The translations under genes and the position numbers were made by a program. Positions 6,292-12,320 of a stretch of DNA of 12,320 bases are shown here, one piece after another. This stretch comes from Faecalicatena fissicatena (GTDB lineage: Bacteria > Bacillota > Clostridia > Lachnospirales > Lachnospiraceae): the NCBI GenBank assembly GCA_001028025.1, contig LDAQ01000118.1:1-12320 (forward strand), given 5' to 3'. Position 1 is the stretch's first letter. Every line of letters starts with the position of its first letter. The notes beneath the pieces are model-generated. The model was not told the DNA's origin and searched no databases. It worked only from the letters and a program-made list of their open reading frames with translations.

Positions 6292-6489
6292 TCACCCCCC
6301 TCCTACAAAACTGACAACTTCCAGAACATCGTGGTCTTCAACCAGCGTAAGAGACAGCATTTTCCTCGGCACGATCTCTCCGTTGCGCTCAACAGCCACC
6401 CGGGCTACCGGATAATTCAGCTGTTCCAGCAGTTCGGCAATCGTGGTTCCGGGCACATAATTCAGTTCCTTACCGTTAACTTTTAACAT
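6292..6489 (-). CDS. thiS: Sulfur carrier protein ThiS
   Basis: This 65-residue ubiquitin-like protein carries sulfur as a C-terminal thiocarboxylate to ThiG. It starts MLKVNGKEL, has the central AELLEQLNYP helix and VAVERNGEIVPR strand, and ends VVSFVGGG, the Gly-Gly tail that ThiF adenylates. Length is typical. The ATG at 6489 follows AGGAG by 8 nt; a GTG at 6498 in the same frame overlaps the ribosome site and is unlikely. It is the first gene of the thi operon, behind the TPP riboswitch. Confidence 0.95.
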   Translation of the reverse strand: MLKVNGKELNYVPGTTIAELLEQLNYPVARVAVERNGEIVPRKMLSLTLVEDHDVLEVVSFVGGG

Positions 6490-6510
6490 ATATCTCACTC
6501 CTTTCAGATA

Positions 6511-6569
6511 CTGCTGACATAAAATAGAGTTTCGCCTGCGACGGCTGCAGTGCCCATCCCGCCGGAGGG
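6511..6569 (-). repeat. Interspersed repeat, copy B (short)
   Basis: Read on the minus strand, CCCTCCGGCGGGAT (end 6569) and CGCAGGCGAAAC...TTATGTCAG match the two ends of the longer copy at 6701-6795, with the middle about 30 nt shorter. About 18 of 22 bases agree in the CGCAGGC half. It lies directly before the thiS ribosome site. Confidence 0.5.
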
Positions 6570-6616
6570 TTTTTCTGATATAGGGAATTCCAGAGGAATT
6601 TCCTATATCAGAAAAA
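6570..6616. repeat. 22-bp inverted repeat in the thi leader
   Basis: Arms 6570-6591 and 6595-6616 pair over 22 positions with one G-T mismatch and a 3-nt loop, the inner part being GAATTCC-AGA-GGAATT. T-runs precede rather than follow the stem on both strands, so it is not a normal intrinsic terminator. Its right end overlaps the T-run of the neighbouring hairpin. Confidence 0.7.
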
Positions 6617-6666
6617 AGAGTTCATGAAAAAGATACACCCGCGGTGGTGCACCCCTTCATGAACTC
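6612..6666 (-). terminator. Second intrinsic terminator in the thi leader
   Basis: On the minus strand a perfect 11-bp stem GAGTTCATGAA / TTCATGAACTC encloses a GC-rich 27-nt loop and is followed by TTTTTT (6612-6617). It is read in the thi direction, about 120 nt before thiS and about 165 nt after the riboswitch terminator. As drawn it would stop part of the transcripts that escape the riboswitch. Confidence 0.6.
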
Positions 6667-6700
6667 CCGTTCACTCTCATCGGTATTGCTTATTTAATTC

Positions 6701-6795
6701 CTGTAAACATCAGAACAGTGCTTTGCCTGCGAAACCTGCGGCGGAAGTACCAGTACGTCCGACTCTTACACCACGGGCGAATCCCGCCTGGAAGG
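6701..6795 (-). repeat. Interspersed repeat, copy A (long)
   Basis: On the minus strand this unit runs from CCTTCCAGGCGGGAT to CGCAGGCAAAGCACTG...TTTACAG. It contains small self-complementary parts (GGCG...CGCC and GGA-x-GTAC...GTAC-x-TCC). A shortened copy lies at 6511-6569, and a possible partial third copy near 1141-1170. No start codon and ribosome site accompany it, so a structured non-coding repeat is more likely than a peptide gene. Confidence 0.5.
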
Positions 6796-6830
6796 CTTTT
6801 TAATCTCATAGGAGGAAGCTTCATATAAAA

Positions 6831-6863
6831 CAAAAAACGGGAGATGCCATCGGCACTTCCCGT
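6831..6863 (-). terminator. Riboswitch-controlled intrinsic terminator
   Basis: Directly after the TPP aptamer on the minus strand, the stem ACGGGAaGTGCC / GGCAtctCCCGT with a 3-nt loop is followed by TTTTTTG. This is the expression platform: TPP binding favours the terminator and stops transcription before thiS. Confidence 0.88.
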
Positions 6864-6878
6864 AAATATCTTACATCG

Positions 6879-6965
6879 GTTCCTACGTTGGCATTATCCA
6901 AATCAGGTATATGGGTCGAAGTTCTCAACTTCCTCTCAGCCTATCTATAAGCTCCCCTGTTCAGT
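6879..6965 (-). promoter_or_regulatory. TPP riboswitch (thi-box) aptamer
   Basis: On the minus strand the conserved TPP elements appear in order: GGGGAGC, then GGCTGAGAGGA (pyrimidine-sensing side), CGACCC, then ACCTGATTTGGATAATGCC (19 bases), and AACGTAGGAACC. These are the core of the THI element, which binds thiamine pyrophosphate. The closing P1 stem is weak by eye. It follows its promoter directly, is followed within 20 nt by an intrinsic terminator, and precedes thiS, so it controls the whole operon by premature termination. Confidence 0.95.
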
Positions 6966-6976
6966 TTACGTGTATA

Positions 6977-7005
6977 AATATACAATGTTTCTTTTTATTT
7001 GTCAA
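6977..7005 (-). promoter_or_regulatory. Sigma-A promoter of the thi operon
   Basis: On the minus strand a consensus -35 TTGACA (7000-7005) lies exactly 17 nt from the -10 TATATT (6977-6982). Transcription would start near 6970, just before the TPP aptamer. It points away from the sensor kinase promoter 45 bp to its right. Confidence 0.88.
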
Positions 7006-7046
7006 TACCGTAAATATGACCGATTCTGTACTTTTATCCCCTTGTC

Positions 7047-7055
7047 TGCTATAAT
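7047..7055 (+). promoter_or_regulatory. Extended -10 promoter of the sensor kinase gene
   Basis: TG-C-TATAAT is a full extended -10 element with no good -35 (TGTACT at best). It lies about 35 nt before the kinase ATG. The AAGGAG ribosome site is at about 7077-7082, 8 nt before the start. Confidence 0.6.
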
Positions 7056-7090
7056 CTTATTATAACGCACAGTATAAAGGAGTATTCCTA

Positions 7091-10000
7091 ATGTATAAAT
7101 TAAAAAAAGGCACCTGCGCCGTAATTCTGTGTATACTTTGTTTCGCCATATGCCTTCCCGTATCTGCTGCCGGTACCACCCGCAAAGTAAAAGCAGGATA
7201 TTTTGCCTTTTCCGGCTATCATATGATGGACAAATGCGGAGACCGGAGCGGGTATGGGTATGAATATCTGCAGTACATGGCCAGTTATAACAACTGGAAC
7301 TATGAATATATAGGATATGACAAGAGCTGGTCCGATATGCTGGAGATGCTTGGAAACGGAGAGATCGACCTGCTCACTTCTGCCCAGAAAACGCCGGAAA
7401 GGGAGGCTCAGTTTGCCTTTTCTGATAAACCGATCGGACACAGTGCAGCTATATTTACAGTACGCGCCGGGGATACCCGCTATGCAGCGGGAGACTACGA
7501 AAACTACAGCGGTATACGGGTTGGCATGATTGAAGGCAGTACCCGAAACGACAGATTTCAGGAATTTGCAGAGGAACACGAATTCACCTATACTCCGGTC
7601 TACTTTGAGAATAACGGGGATCTTGCAAGGGCTTTGCAGGAGAATCGCGGTATCGATGCCATCGTCACAAGCAATCTTCGTAAAATAGAACATGAGTGGG
7701 TTCTTGATGAGTTTGCCTCATCCCCCTTTTATGTAATTGTCCGTAAAGATGACACAGCGCTGCTGCAGGAAGTGAATAATGCAATCAGCCAGGTGCAGCG
7801 GTATCACCCTACCCTGGAAGATAATCTCCTCCAGAAGTACTATACGCCTTCCAGCGGAGATGAAATCGCATATACGGCGTCCGAGCGGCAGTATATCAGC
7901 GAATTTTCCGAGAAAGGAATTCCGCTCCGGGTTCTCCTGAATCCTGACAGAGCACCTCTTTCCTGGTTCGAAGACGGTCAGGCGCAGGGCGTTTTTGCCA
8001 AACTGGGGGCAAAAGTGCTGGACCGAGCCGGGCTCCCATATGAAATCATAGAAACAAAAAACAGGCAGGAATATCGCCAAATAAGGGACAGCAGCGATTA
8101 TGATATCGCGCTGGATACAAGTGTAGACTTTAATGAGGCCGAGAAACTGGGTTACAAACTGACTCAGCCTTATATCAGCGTATCCCTCTTTCAGCTTACC
8201 CGAAAGGATTTCTCACGATTACCCACAAGTATTGCCGCGCTGAAAGGAGCGGATATTACTCACGGATTTATCGAAAAAAGCTTTGCCCCGGAAAGCATTA
8301 CTTATTACGACACCGTAAATGATTGTGTGCAGGCCGTCCTGGACAAAAAGCAGGATGCTGCTTATTTTTATACTTATTCGGCTCAGTCTATTATATATAA
8401 TGATACAACAGGACATTTGATGACTTCCGAGATCCCTGGTTATGCAACCAGTTTTGCTATCTCAGTAAAAAACACTCATGATATACGGCTGCTGTCCATT
8501 CTGAACAAATCACTTGCTAGTTTTAACGAAAATGATCTCAACCAGATGGTTACGGCAGGTACGGTATATCCGCAGAAGGACCAGACGCTGTCAGCATTTT
8601 TATATACACACCCGCTGATTCTTGTGATACTGCTCGCCTTCGTCTTCTTTATGATACTTTTGATGATCATGCTGCTATATAAAAGCAGGGGGAGGAAGAC
8701 AGAGAAAGCACGCCTGAATGATTACGAACGATTCATATCGTATGTATGCCGGATGAACGAACTTGTCCTGGAAATCGATCTGAATACGATGAACAGCTGG
8801 TACTATAACACCATTAATGGAAATGTTGTTAAATCAAAGCTGTCCTCTGACCAGCTGAAAGAGCTGTCCGGTTCTCTCTGGTTTGAAGATGCTGAGCAGT
8901 TGAGTCCCCGTCTTCAGAGAGACTATCTGAATACCCTGGTTGATCAGACCTCCGAATACTATTTTGAATGCCGCATTACACGGGATACACCGGAGCCTCA
9001 CTGGTATGCATTTACAATTCAGGGGCTGGCTCGTGACTCAATGCATCCAAACAGTATCATGATACTGGGACACGATATTGACATGGCCAAAAAAGAGGAG
9101 GATCAAAGGAGGAAGACCCTGCAGGATGCCCTTGCAGCCGCACAGCAGGCCAGCGAAACAAAGAGCAGCTTTTTATCCCGTATGTCTCACGAGATGCGTA
9201 CGCCTCTGAATGCAATTATCGGCTATCTGGAGCTGGGCAAAAAAAATGCAGATGACACGGAAAAACTCTGGGACTATATGGCCAAAAGTGATATTGCGGC
9301 CCACCAGCTGCTCTCCATCATCAACGATGTCCTGGACATGGCGTCCATTGAGAGCGGGAAATTGCATCTGGAGAAAGTACAGTTTGAATTAACAGAAGAA
9401 ATCAATGAAATCCGGGAAATGTTTGAAAGCCAGGCATGGCATAAGAAACTGGATTTTCAGGTTCTCATGGACAGCAGTGAGAAAATATACATCATGGGAG
9501 ATCCGCTGCGGCTTAACCAGATTCTGATCAATCTCCTCTCCAATGCAGTAAAGTTTACCCCTGCTGGTGGAAAGGTGACTCTAAGTGTCAAAAAAACCGC
9601 ACTGCAGGAAGGGCACGTTTACTACTGTTTTGAAGTAACCGACACGGGAATCGGAATGTCTGAAGAATACCTTGACAGCCTGTTCGATCCCTTTGTACAG
9701 CAGGATGCTTCCATCGCCAGAAAGTATGGTGGAAGCGGACTGGGAATGTCTATCACAAAGAACCTGGTGACCATGAAGCAGGGAACTATTTCTGTAAAAA
9801 GCACACCTGGCGAGGGGACCGTCTTTACCGTTAACCTGCCATTTCAACTAATACAGCAAGTCGAGGACATTCCCGAAAAAGAATCCTGGAATACCGCATG
9901 CGATTTCGCCGGCATGCACGTCCTTCTGGCCGAGGACAATCCGATGAACCGTGAGATTGCAACCGAAATTCTCTCTGCCGCAGGATTCAGCGTCACCAGT

Positions 10001-10291
10001 GCTGAGGACGGAGAGATCGCAGTTCAGAAATTTCTCTCTGAGCCGCCCGATACTTTCCAGATAATCCTCATGGATATACAGATGCCCGTAATGAACGGCT
10101 ATGATGCTGCACAGAAGATACGTTCTTCAAAACATCCACAGGCAAAAACAATTCCGATCTACGCCTTGACGGCTAACGCCTTTGCGGAAGACGTAAATAA
10201 AGCACTCGCTGCAGGTATGAACGGACATATTGCAAAACCACTGGACGTGGAAAAAATGCTGGAAGTACTCTCTGATTGTCTGCGAGGGTAA
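7091..10291 (+). CDS. Hybrid sensor histidine kinase with two solute-binding domains
   Basis: This 1066-residue membrane sensor senses outside the cell and passes a phosphate from histidine to aspartate. Order: signal peptide 1-27; first periplasmic-type solute-binding domain about 32-250; second about 267-490; one transmembrane helix about 507-530; PAS-like region about 545-665; coiled linker; HisKA with His700 in FLSRMSHEMRTPLN; ATPase with NLLSNAVKF (Asn818), DTGIG (851-855), FDPF (865-868) and GGSGLG (880-885); receiver domain about 943-1064 with Glu948/Asp949, phospho-acceptor Asp995 in LMDIQMPVMNG and Lys1049. All catalytic residues are present. The layout is like BvgS/EvgS, but there is no C-terminal HPt domain and no response regulator gene beside it. 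Such binding domains often take amino acids or other small solutes; the ligand is unknown. It is transcribed away from the thi operon. Confidence 0.93.
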   Translation: MYKLKKGTCAVILCILCFAICLPVSAAGTTRKVKAGYFAFSGYHMMDKCGDRSGYGYEYLQYMASYNNWNYEYIGYDKSWSDMLEMLGNGEIDLLTSAQKTPEREAQFAFSDKPIGHSAAIFTVRAGDTRYAAGDYENYSGIRVGMIEGSTRNDRFQEFAEEHEFTYTPVYFENNGDLARALQENRGIDAIVTSNLRKIEHEWVLDEFASSPFYVIVRKDDTALLQEVNNAISQVQRYHPTLEDNLLQKYYTPSSGDEIAYTASERQYISEFSEKGIPLRVLLNPDRAPLSWFEDGQAQGVFAKLGAKVLDRAGLPYEIIETKNRQEYRQIRDSSDYDIALDTSVDFNEAEKLGYKLTQPYISVSLFQLTRKDFSRLPTSIAALKGADITHGFIEKSFAPESITYYDTVNDCVQAVLDKKQDAAYFYTYSAQSIIYNDTTGHLMTSEIPGYATSFAISVKNTHDIRLLSILNKSLASFNENDLNQMVTAGTVYPQKDQTLSAFLYTHPLILVILLAFVFFMILLMIMLLYKSRGRKTEKARLNDYERFISYVCRMNELVLEIDLNTMNSWYYNTINGNVVKSKLSSDQLKELSGSLWFEDAEQLSPRLQRDYLNTLVDQTSEYYFECRITRDTPEPHWYAFTIQGLARDSMHPNSIMILGHDIDMAKKEEDQRRKTLQDALAAAQQASETKSSFLSRMSHEMRTPLNAIIGYLELGKKNADDTEKLWDYMAKSDIAAHQLLSIINDVLDMASIESGKLHLEKVQFELTEEINEIREMFESQAWHKKLDFQVLMDSSEKIYIMGDPLRLNQILINLLSNAVKFTPAGGKVTLSVKKTALQEGHVYYCFEVTDTGIGMSEEYLDSLFDPFVQQDASIARKYGGSGLGMSITKNLVTMKQGTISVKSTPGEGTVFTVNLPFQLIQQVEDIPEKESWNTACDFAGMHVLLAEDNPMNREIATEILSAAGFSVTSAEDGEIAVQKFLSEPPDTFQIILMDIQMPVMNGYDAAQKIRSSKHPQAKTIPIYALTANAFAEDVNKALAAGMNGHIAKPLDVEKMLEVLSDCLRG

Positions 10292-10360
10292 GGGGGAGCG
10301 ATTCTGGTTGGTAGGGGGACGCTGCGGGGAAGAAACACTCCCTTTGGGGGCTCTTGTAAC

Positions 10361-10390
10361 GGGAGCTGGGGATTGGACTGGGGTGGTGGG
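10361..10390 (+). other. G-rich tract with quadruplex pattern
   Basis: Four runs of three or more G are separated by 4, 8 and 4 bases, in a 110-bp G-rich stretch just after the kinase stop. It fits the loose G-quadruplex pattern. No normal intrinsic terminator is seen in the 227 bp between the convergent kinase and padR genes. Confidence 0.3.
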
Positions 10391-10518
10391 ACATGTTGAG
10401 TGGATTTATATATGGCAGGTCAAGAGATTGACGGCATTATATTTTGTGTCACTTATTTTTATATGTTTAACTAAGATTTATTACTGCTGTATCGCTATGC
10501 TTAAAAATATTACACGTA

Positions 10519-10827
10519 TTAATTCAGATAGGGTGCTCCGTCTGCTGCCATTTGTTTTAGGCGGGTGTATTCTTTTTGGAGCATTTGTTTTCCTGCTTCG
10601 GAGATGATGTAGGATTTTCTTCGGCCTTCTTCTGCGGTGAGACGGATTATTTCGTTTTCTTCGAATCGGGAGAGCATGGCGTATAAAGTGCCGGGGCCTA
10701 CTTTTACCCGGCCGCCTGACAGTTCGAGTACGCGTTCCATGATATCTACTCCACAGCATTCTTCCAAGAGTGCGAGGAGGATATAATACATTGGCTCTGT
10801 CAGTGTTTGAAATTGTTCTCTTGCCAT
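10519..10827 (-). CDS. PadR family transcriptional regulator
   Basis: This 102-residue protein is a compact PadR repressor, made of a winged helix with a short C-terminal dimerisation helix. The winged helix is seen from LTEPMYYILLALLEECCGVDIMERV (9-33) to VKVGPGTLYAMLSRFEENEIIRL (41-63), the usual PadR recognition-helix pattern (GxLYxxLxRLxxxGxI). The wing follows with EGRRKSYIISEAGKQML. The length equals the small PadR group. The ATG follows AAGGAGG by 5 nt. It is the second gene after the DUF2812 protein, 27 nt downstream. The shared promoter holds two copies of a 15-19 bp palindrome, so the protein probably represses its own operon and, as often with PadR, is released by a small hydrophobic ligand or cell stress. 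The ligand is unknown. Confidence 0.93.
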   Translation of the reverse strand: MAREQFQTLTEPMYYILLALLEECCGVDIMERVLELSGGRVKVGPGTLYAMLSRFEENEIIRLTAEEGRRKSYIISEAGKQMLQKEYTRLKQMAADGAPYLN

Positions 10828-10854
10828 TTGTTCCTCCTTCCTGGCTCTGAAAGA

Positions 10855-12150
10855 CTACGGCAGGGCCAGTTTTTTACATACTGTTTCAATCTGGGCGGTA
10901 TCCAGGGGGGCCTCTGTAACCCACATTATCAGGATTTTCTCCGGATAGCGGACTGTGTATGTGGTCACAGTGGTTGAGCTCATGACTGCGTTTACTGCAT
11001 CCCATTGCGCAGTCACGTCTTTGGCTCCTGCCATCGTTTTCATCTGTCTTCCCCATATTTTTTTCAGAACCCAGTCATATTGGCTTGTATACACGGTGTA
11101 ATGAATGGCATCCGTATCTTCGGTCCCCGTCTCATATACAACCATGCTGGTATCAGCTGATCCCATAACGGACTGTCCGTGTTCCTTGCGGATATCAAAT
11201 ATACCCCCGGCCATATCTTTATAATCAGTTTGTACAAGAGGTACATCCGACTGACTGTATTCTACAGGCTCTTCATTTTGATCTGCAGCTATCAGTGACA
11301 CACACAGGATAACCAACGCCATCGGAACCAGAAACACGCTTCCCACCTGAATCAACCAGTTTTCCTCCCGCGAAGGCTTCAATACCGACAGAAGAACGCC
11401 GGCTCCCCCTATGATCAGCAACGCTGCTCCCAGAATCAAAACCACAGCAACTGTTCCGGTCCTTATCGCTTCATATACAGCCGCCAGTAAAATCAACAGC
11501 AGTACTATATATTGTCCAGCCTCAAAAATATTCCGCCCATATTTATTCTTCTTCCCATTCTTCATGTACCCATAGAACGGATCTCCACCATCAGCAAGTA
11601 TTTTCCTTTTTTGTCTTATCCAGAACAGTAATACCGCTCCCTCCACGACAGTACCAATAAAAACAAGCAAGTAAAGGACCAGCGCAAACAGCATAAGATC
11701 ATCAAAAATCCATCTTTCAAAATTTCCGGTCAGCAGCTGGCCCCAGAAGAGCACCGTCAAAAACAGCTGTGAAAAAAGGCGTGGCAGATACTCTCGCACT
11801 TCCGCACTTTTCACATTCTGAAACCGCTCCGCCGGTGTAACAATCGAAATAGCCTCCTCTTTCATCTGCCGGAAAACACAGAACTTCTTCCTAGAGTCAA
11901 TCAGCTCCCAGCCAGCCTCCCTGCAGTACTCCGCATACTCCTCCGCTTCTTTGGAAGGCCGAAGATCCATCTCACTCCCCTTCGGAAAAACCTCCACATC
12001 ATAACAAACCTCAGCCGGAGTCCCCCGTTCAAAAACCATCCCCCAGCCCCATCCTGTGAAATGCCACCCCTTCCGCGCCATATCCTCCAGACAGCAGGCC
12101 ATAGAATCACAGTTCCGATACCGAAACTTTCTAAAAAGCCGTTTCCTCAT
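10855..12150 (-). CDS. DUF2812 domain membrane protein
   Basis: This 431-residue protein begins with a DUF2812 domain (about 5-98), recognisable by LEDMARKGWHFTGWGWGMVFERGTP at 21-45 and by the paired EYCREAGWELIDSRKKFCVFR at 74-94. Then come about five membrane helices (about 122-140, 151-178, 211-229, 232-256, 268-288) and a polar C-terminal domain (289-431) with no known motif, probably outside the cell if the N-terminus is inside. DUF2812 proteins are commonly encoded next to PadR regulators; their biochemical job is unknown. The start ATG is 7 nt after AAGGAAG. It is the first gene of a two-gene operon with padR and is preceded by a strong promoter carrying paired operators. Confidence 0.88.
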   Translation of the reverse strand: MRKRLFRKFRYRNCDSMACCLEDMARKGWHFTGWGWGMVFERGTPAEVCYDVEVFPKGSEMDLRPSKEAEEYAEYCREAGWELIDSRKKFCVFRQMKEEAISIVTPAERFQNVKSAEVREYLPRLFSQLFLTVLFWGQLLTGNFERWIFDDLMLFALVLYLLVFIGTVVEGAVLLFWIRQKRKILADGGDPFYGYMKNGKKNKYGRNIFEAGQYIVLLLILLAAVYEAIRTGTVAVVLILGAALLIIGGAGVLLSVLKPSREENWLIQVGSVFLVPMALVILCVSLIAADQNEEPVEYSQSDVPLVQTDYKDMAGGIFDIRKEHGQSVMGSADTSMVVYETGTEDTDAIHYTVYTSQYDWVLKKIWGRQMKTMAGAKDVTAQWDAVNAVMSSTTVTTYTVRYPEKILIMWVTEAPLDTAQIETVCKKLALP

Positions 12151-12215
12151 AAAAGCACTTCCTTTCCCAAAAACACACTCTCATCCACTCAAATCTCATT
12201 CCACCATAACCCAGT

Positions 12216-12234
12216 AATATCGAGTCTCGATATT
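12216..12234. promoter_or_regulatory. Operator 2, probable PadR site at the start of transcription
   Basis: AATATCGAG-T-CTCGATATT is a perfect 19-bp palindrome containing the same core as operator 1. Its centre is 33 bp from that of operator 1, about three helical turns, so two dimers would sit on the same face of the DNA. Confidence 0.75.
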
Positions 12235-12243
12235 CTTACCTTT

Positions 12244-12272
12244 ATTATATTATCGAGTCTCGATATTGTCAA
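12244..12272 (-). promoter_or_regulatory. Sigma-A promoter of the DUF2812-padR operon
   Basis: On the minus strand perfect TTGACA (12267-12272) and perfect TATAAT (12244-12249) are 17 nt apart. The spacer is an inverted repeat. The predicted start is near 12237, about 87 nt before the coding start. In the absence of a repressor this would be a very strong promoter. Confidence 0.88.
12251..12265. promoter_or_regulatory. Operator 1, probable PadR site in the promoter spacer
   Basis: TATCGAG-T-CTCGATA is a perfect 15-bp palindrome that fills the -35/-10 spacer. A bound repressor would directly exclude RNA polymerase. Assignment to the PadR protein of the same operon is by position. Confidence 0.75.
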
Positions 12273-12320
12273 GAAAATCCGCCTCCCCCGCCAGTGCCTC
12301 CAATGTCATTAAGATAAGAA

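Noticed and set aside
6618..6660. T-box-like string on the minus strand (AAGGGGTGCACCACCGCGGG)
   Set aside because: It resembles the T-box core AGGGTGGNACCGCG but has three extra bases. It lies in the loop of the terminator hairpin instead of before it, and I find no upstream stem I or specifier loop. The gene downstream is thiS, already under a TPP riboswitch.
6511..6810. Cysteine- or glycine-rich short peptides readable through repeats A and B on both strands
   Set aside because: The frames have no start codon with a ribosome site and are closed by stops on both sides. The similarity between copies is better explained as a DNA or RNA repeat.
10292..10518. Intrinsic terminator between the kinase and padR
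   Set aside because: Only weak CTCCC/GGGAG pairings without a T-run are visible, so I do not list a terminator there.
10230..10607. 125-codon plus-strand reading frame at the end of the kinase gene
   Set aside because: It starts inside the kinase in another frame, has no ribosome site, and its end is antisense to padR.

Overview
The window looks like a chromosomal segment from an anaerobic, moderate-GC Firmicute, most likely a gut Lachnospiraceae/Clostridia member. This is inferred from strong AGGAGG-type ribosome binding sites, sigma-A promoters of the TTGACA/TATAAT type, the oxygen-sensitive radical-SAM ThiH in place of glycine oxidase, a PadR/DUF2812 pair, and intergenic repeats. No species can be named from sequence alone. 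Every gene is on the minus strand except one large sensor kinase.

From left to right: (1) 48-1064 holds two small minus-strand genes, a helical protein of unknown function and a four-helix membrane protein of the DUF2798 type. (2) 1181-2482 is a self-contained unit: promoter with two operators, a TetR-family repressor, a GNAT acetyltransferase, then an intrinsic terminator. (3) 2483-2698 is empty, followed by a 291-bp near-perfect palindrome (2699-2989) just past the end of the thiamine operon. (4) 3001-7005 is a thiazole-synthesis operon: promoter, TPP riboswitch, terminator, a 340-nt structured leader, then thiS-thiF-thiG-thiH and a TenI/ThiE-family gene. (5) 7047-10291 is a divergently transcribed hybrid sensor kinase with two extracellular solute-binding domains. 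(6) 10519-12272 is a second self-regulated unit: a promoter with two copies of a palindromic operator drives a DUF2812 membrane protein and then a PadR repressor.

The thi operon makes the thiazole half of thiamine. ThiF adenylates the ThiS C-terminus so that it can receive sulfur. ThiH makes dehydroglycine from tyrosine. ThiG condenses these with deoxyxylulose phosphate. The last protein carries the TenI-type GHxFxTDCK signature, so it is better read as the thiazole tautomerase than as a classical thiamine phosphate synthase. The TPP aptamer and its terminator shut the operon when thiamine pyrophosphate is plentiful. thiC, thiD, thiM and an unmistakable thiE are not in the window and would have to lie elsewhere.

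The least explained items are the 291-bp cruciform-forming palindrome, the 340-nt stretch between the riboswitch terminator and thiS (a second intrinsic terminator, a 22-bp inverted repeat and two copies of an interspersed repeat), and the paired operators embedded in the TetR and PadR promoters. I see no convincing evidence of a wholly new multi-gene system.
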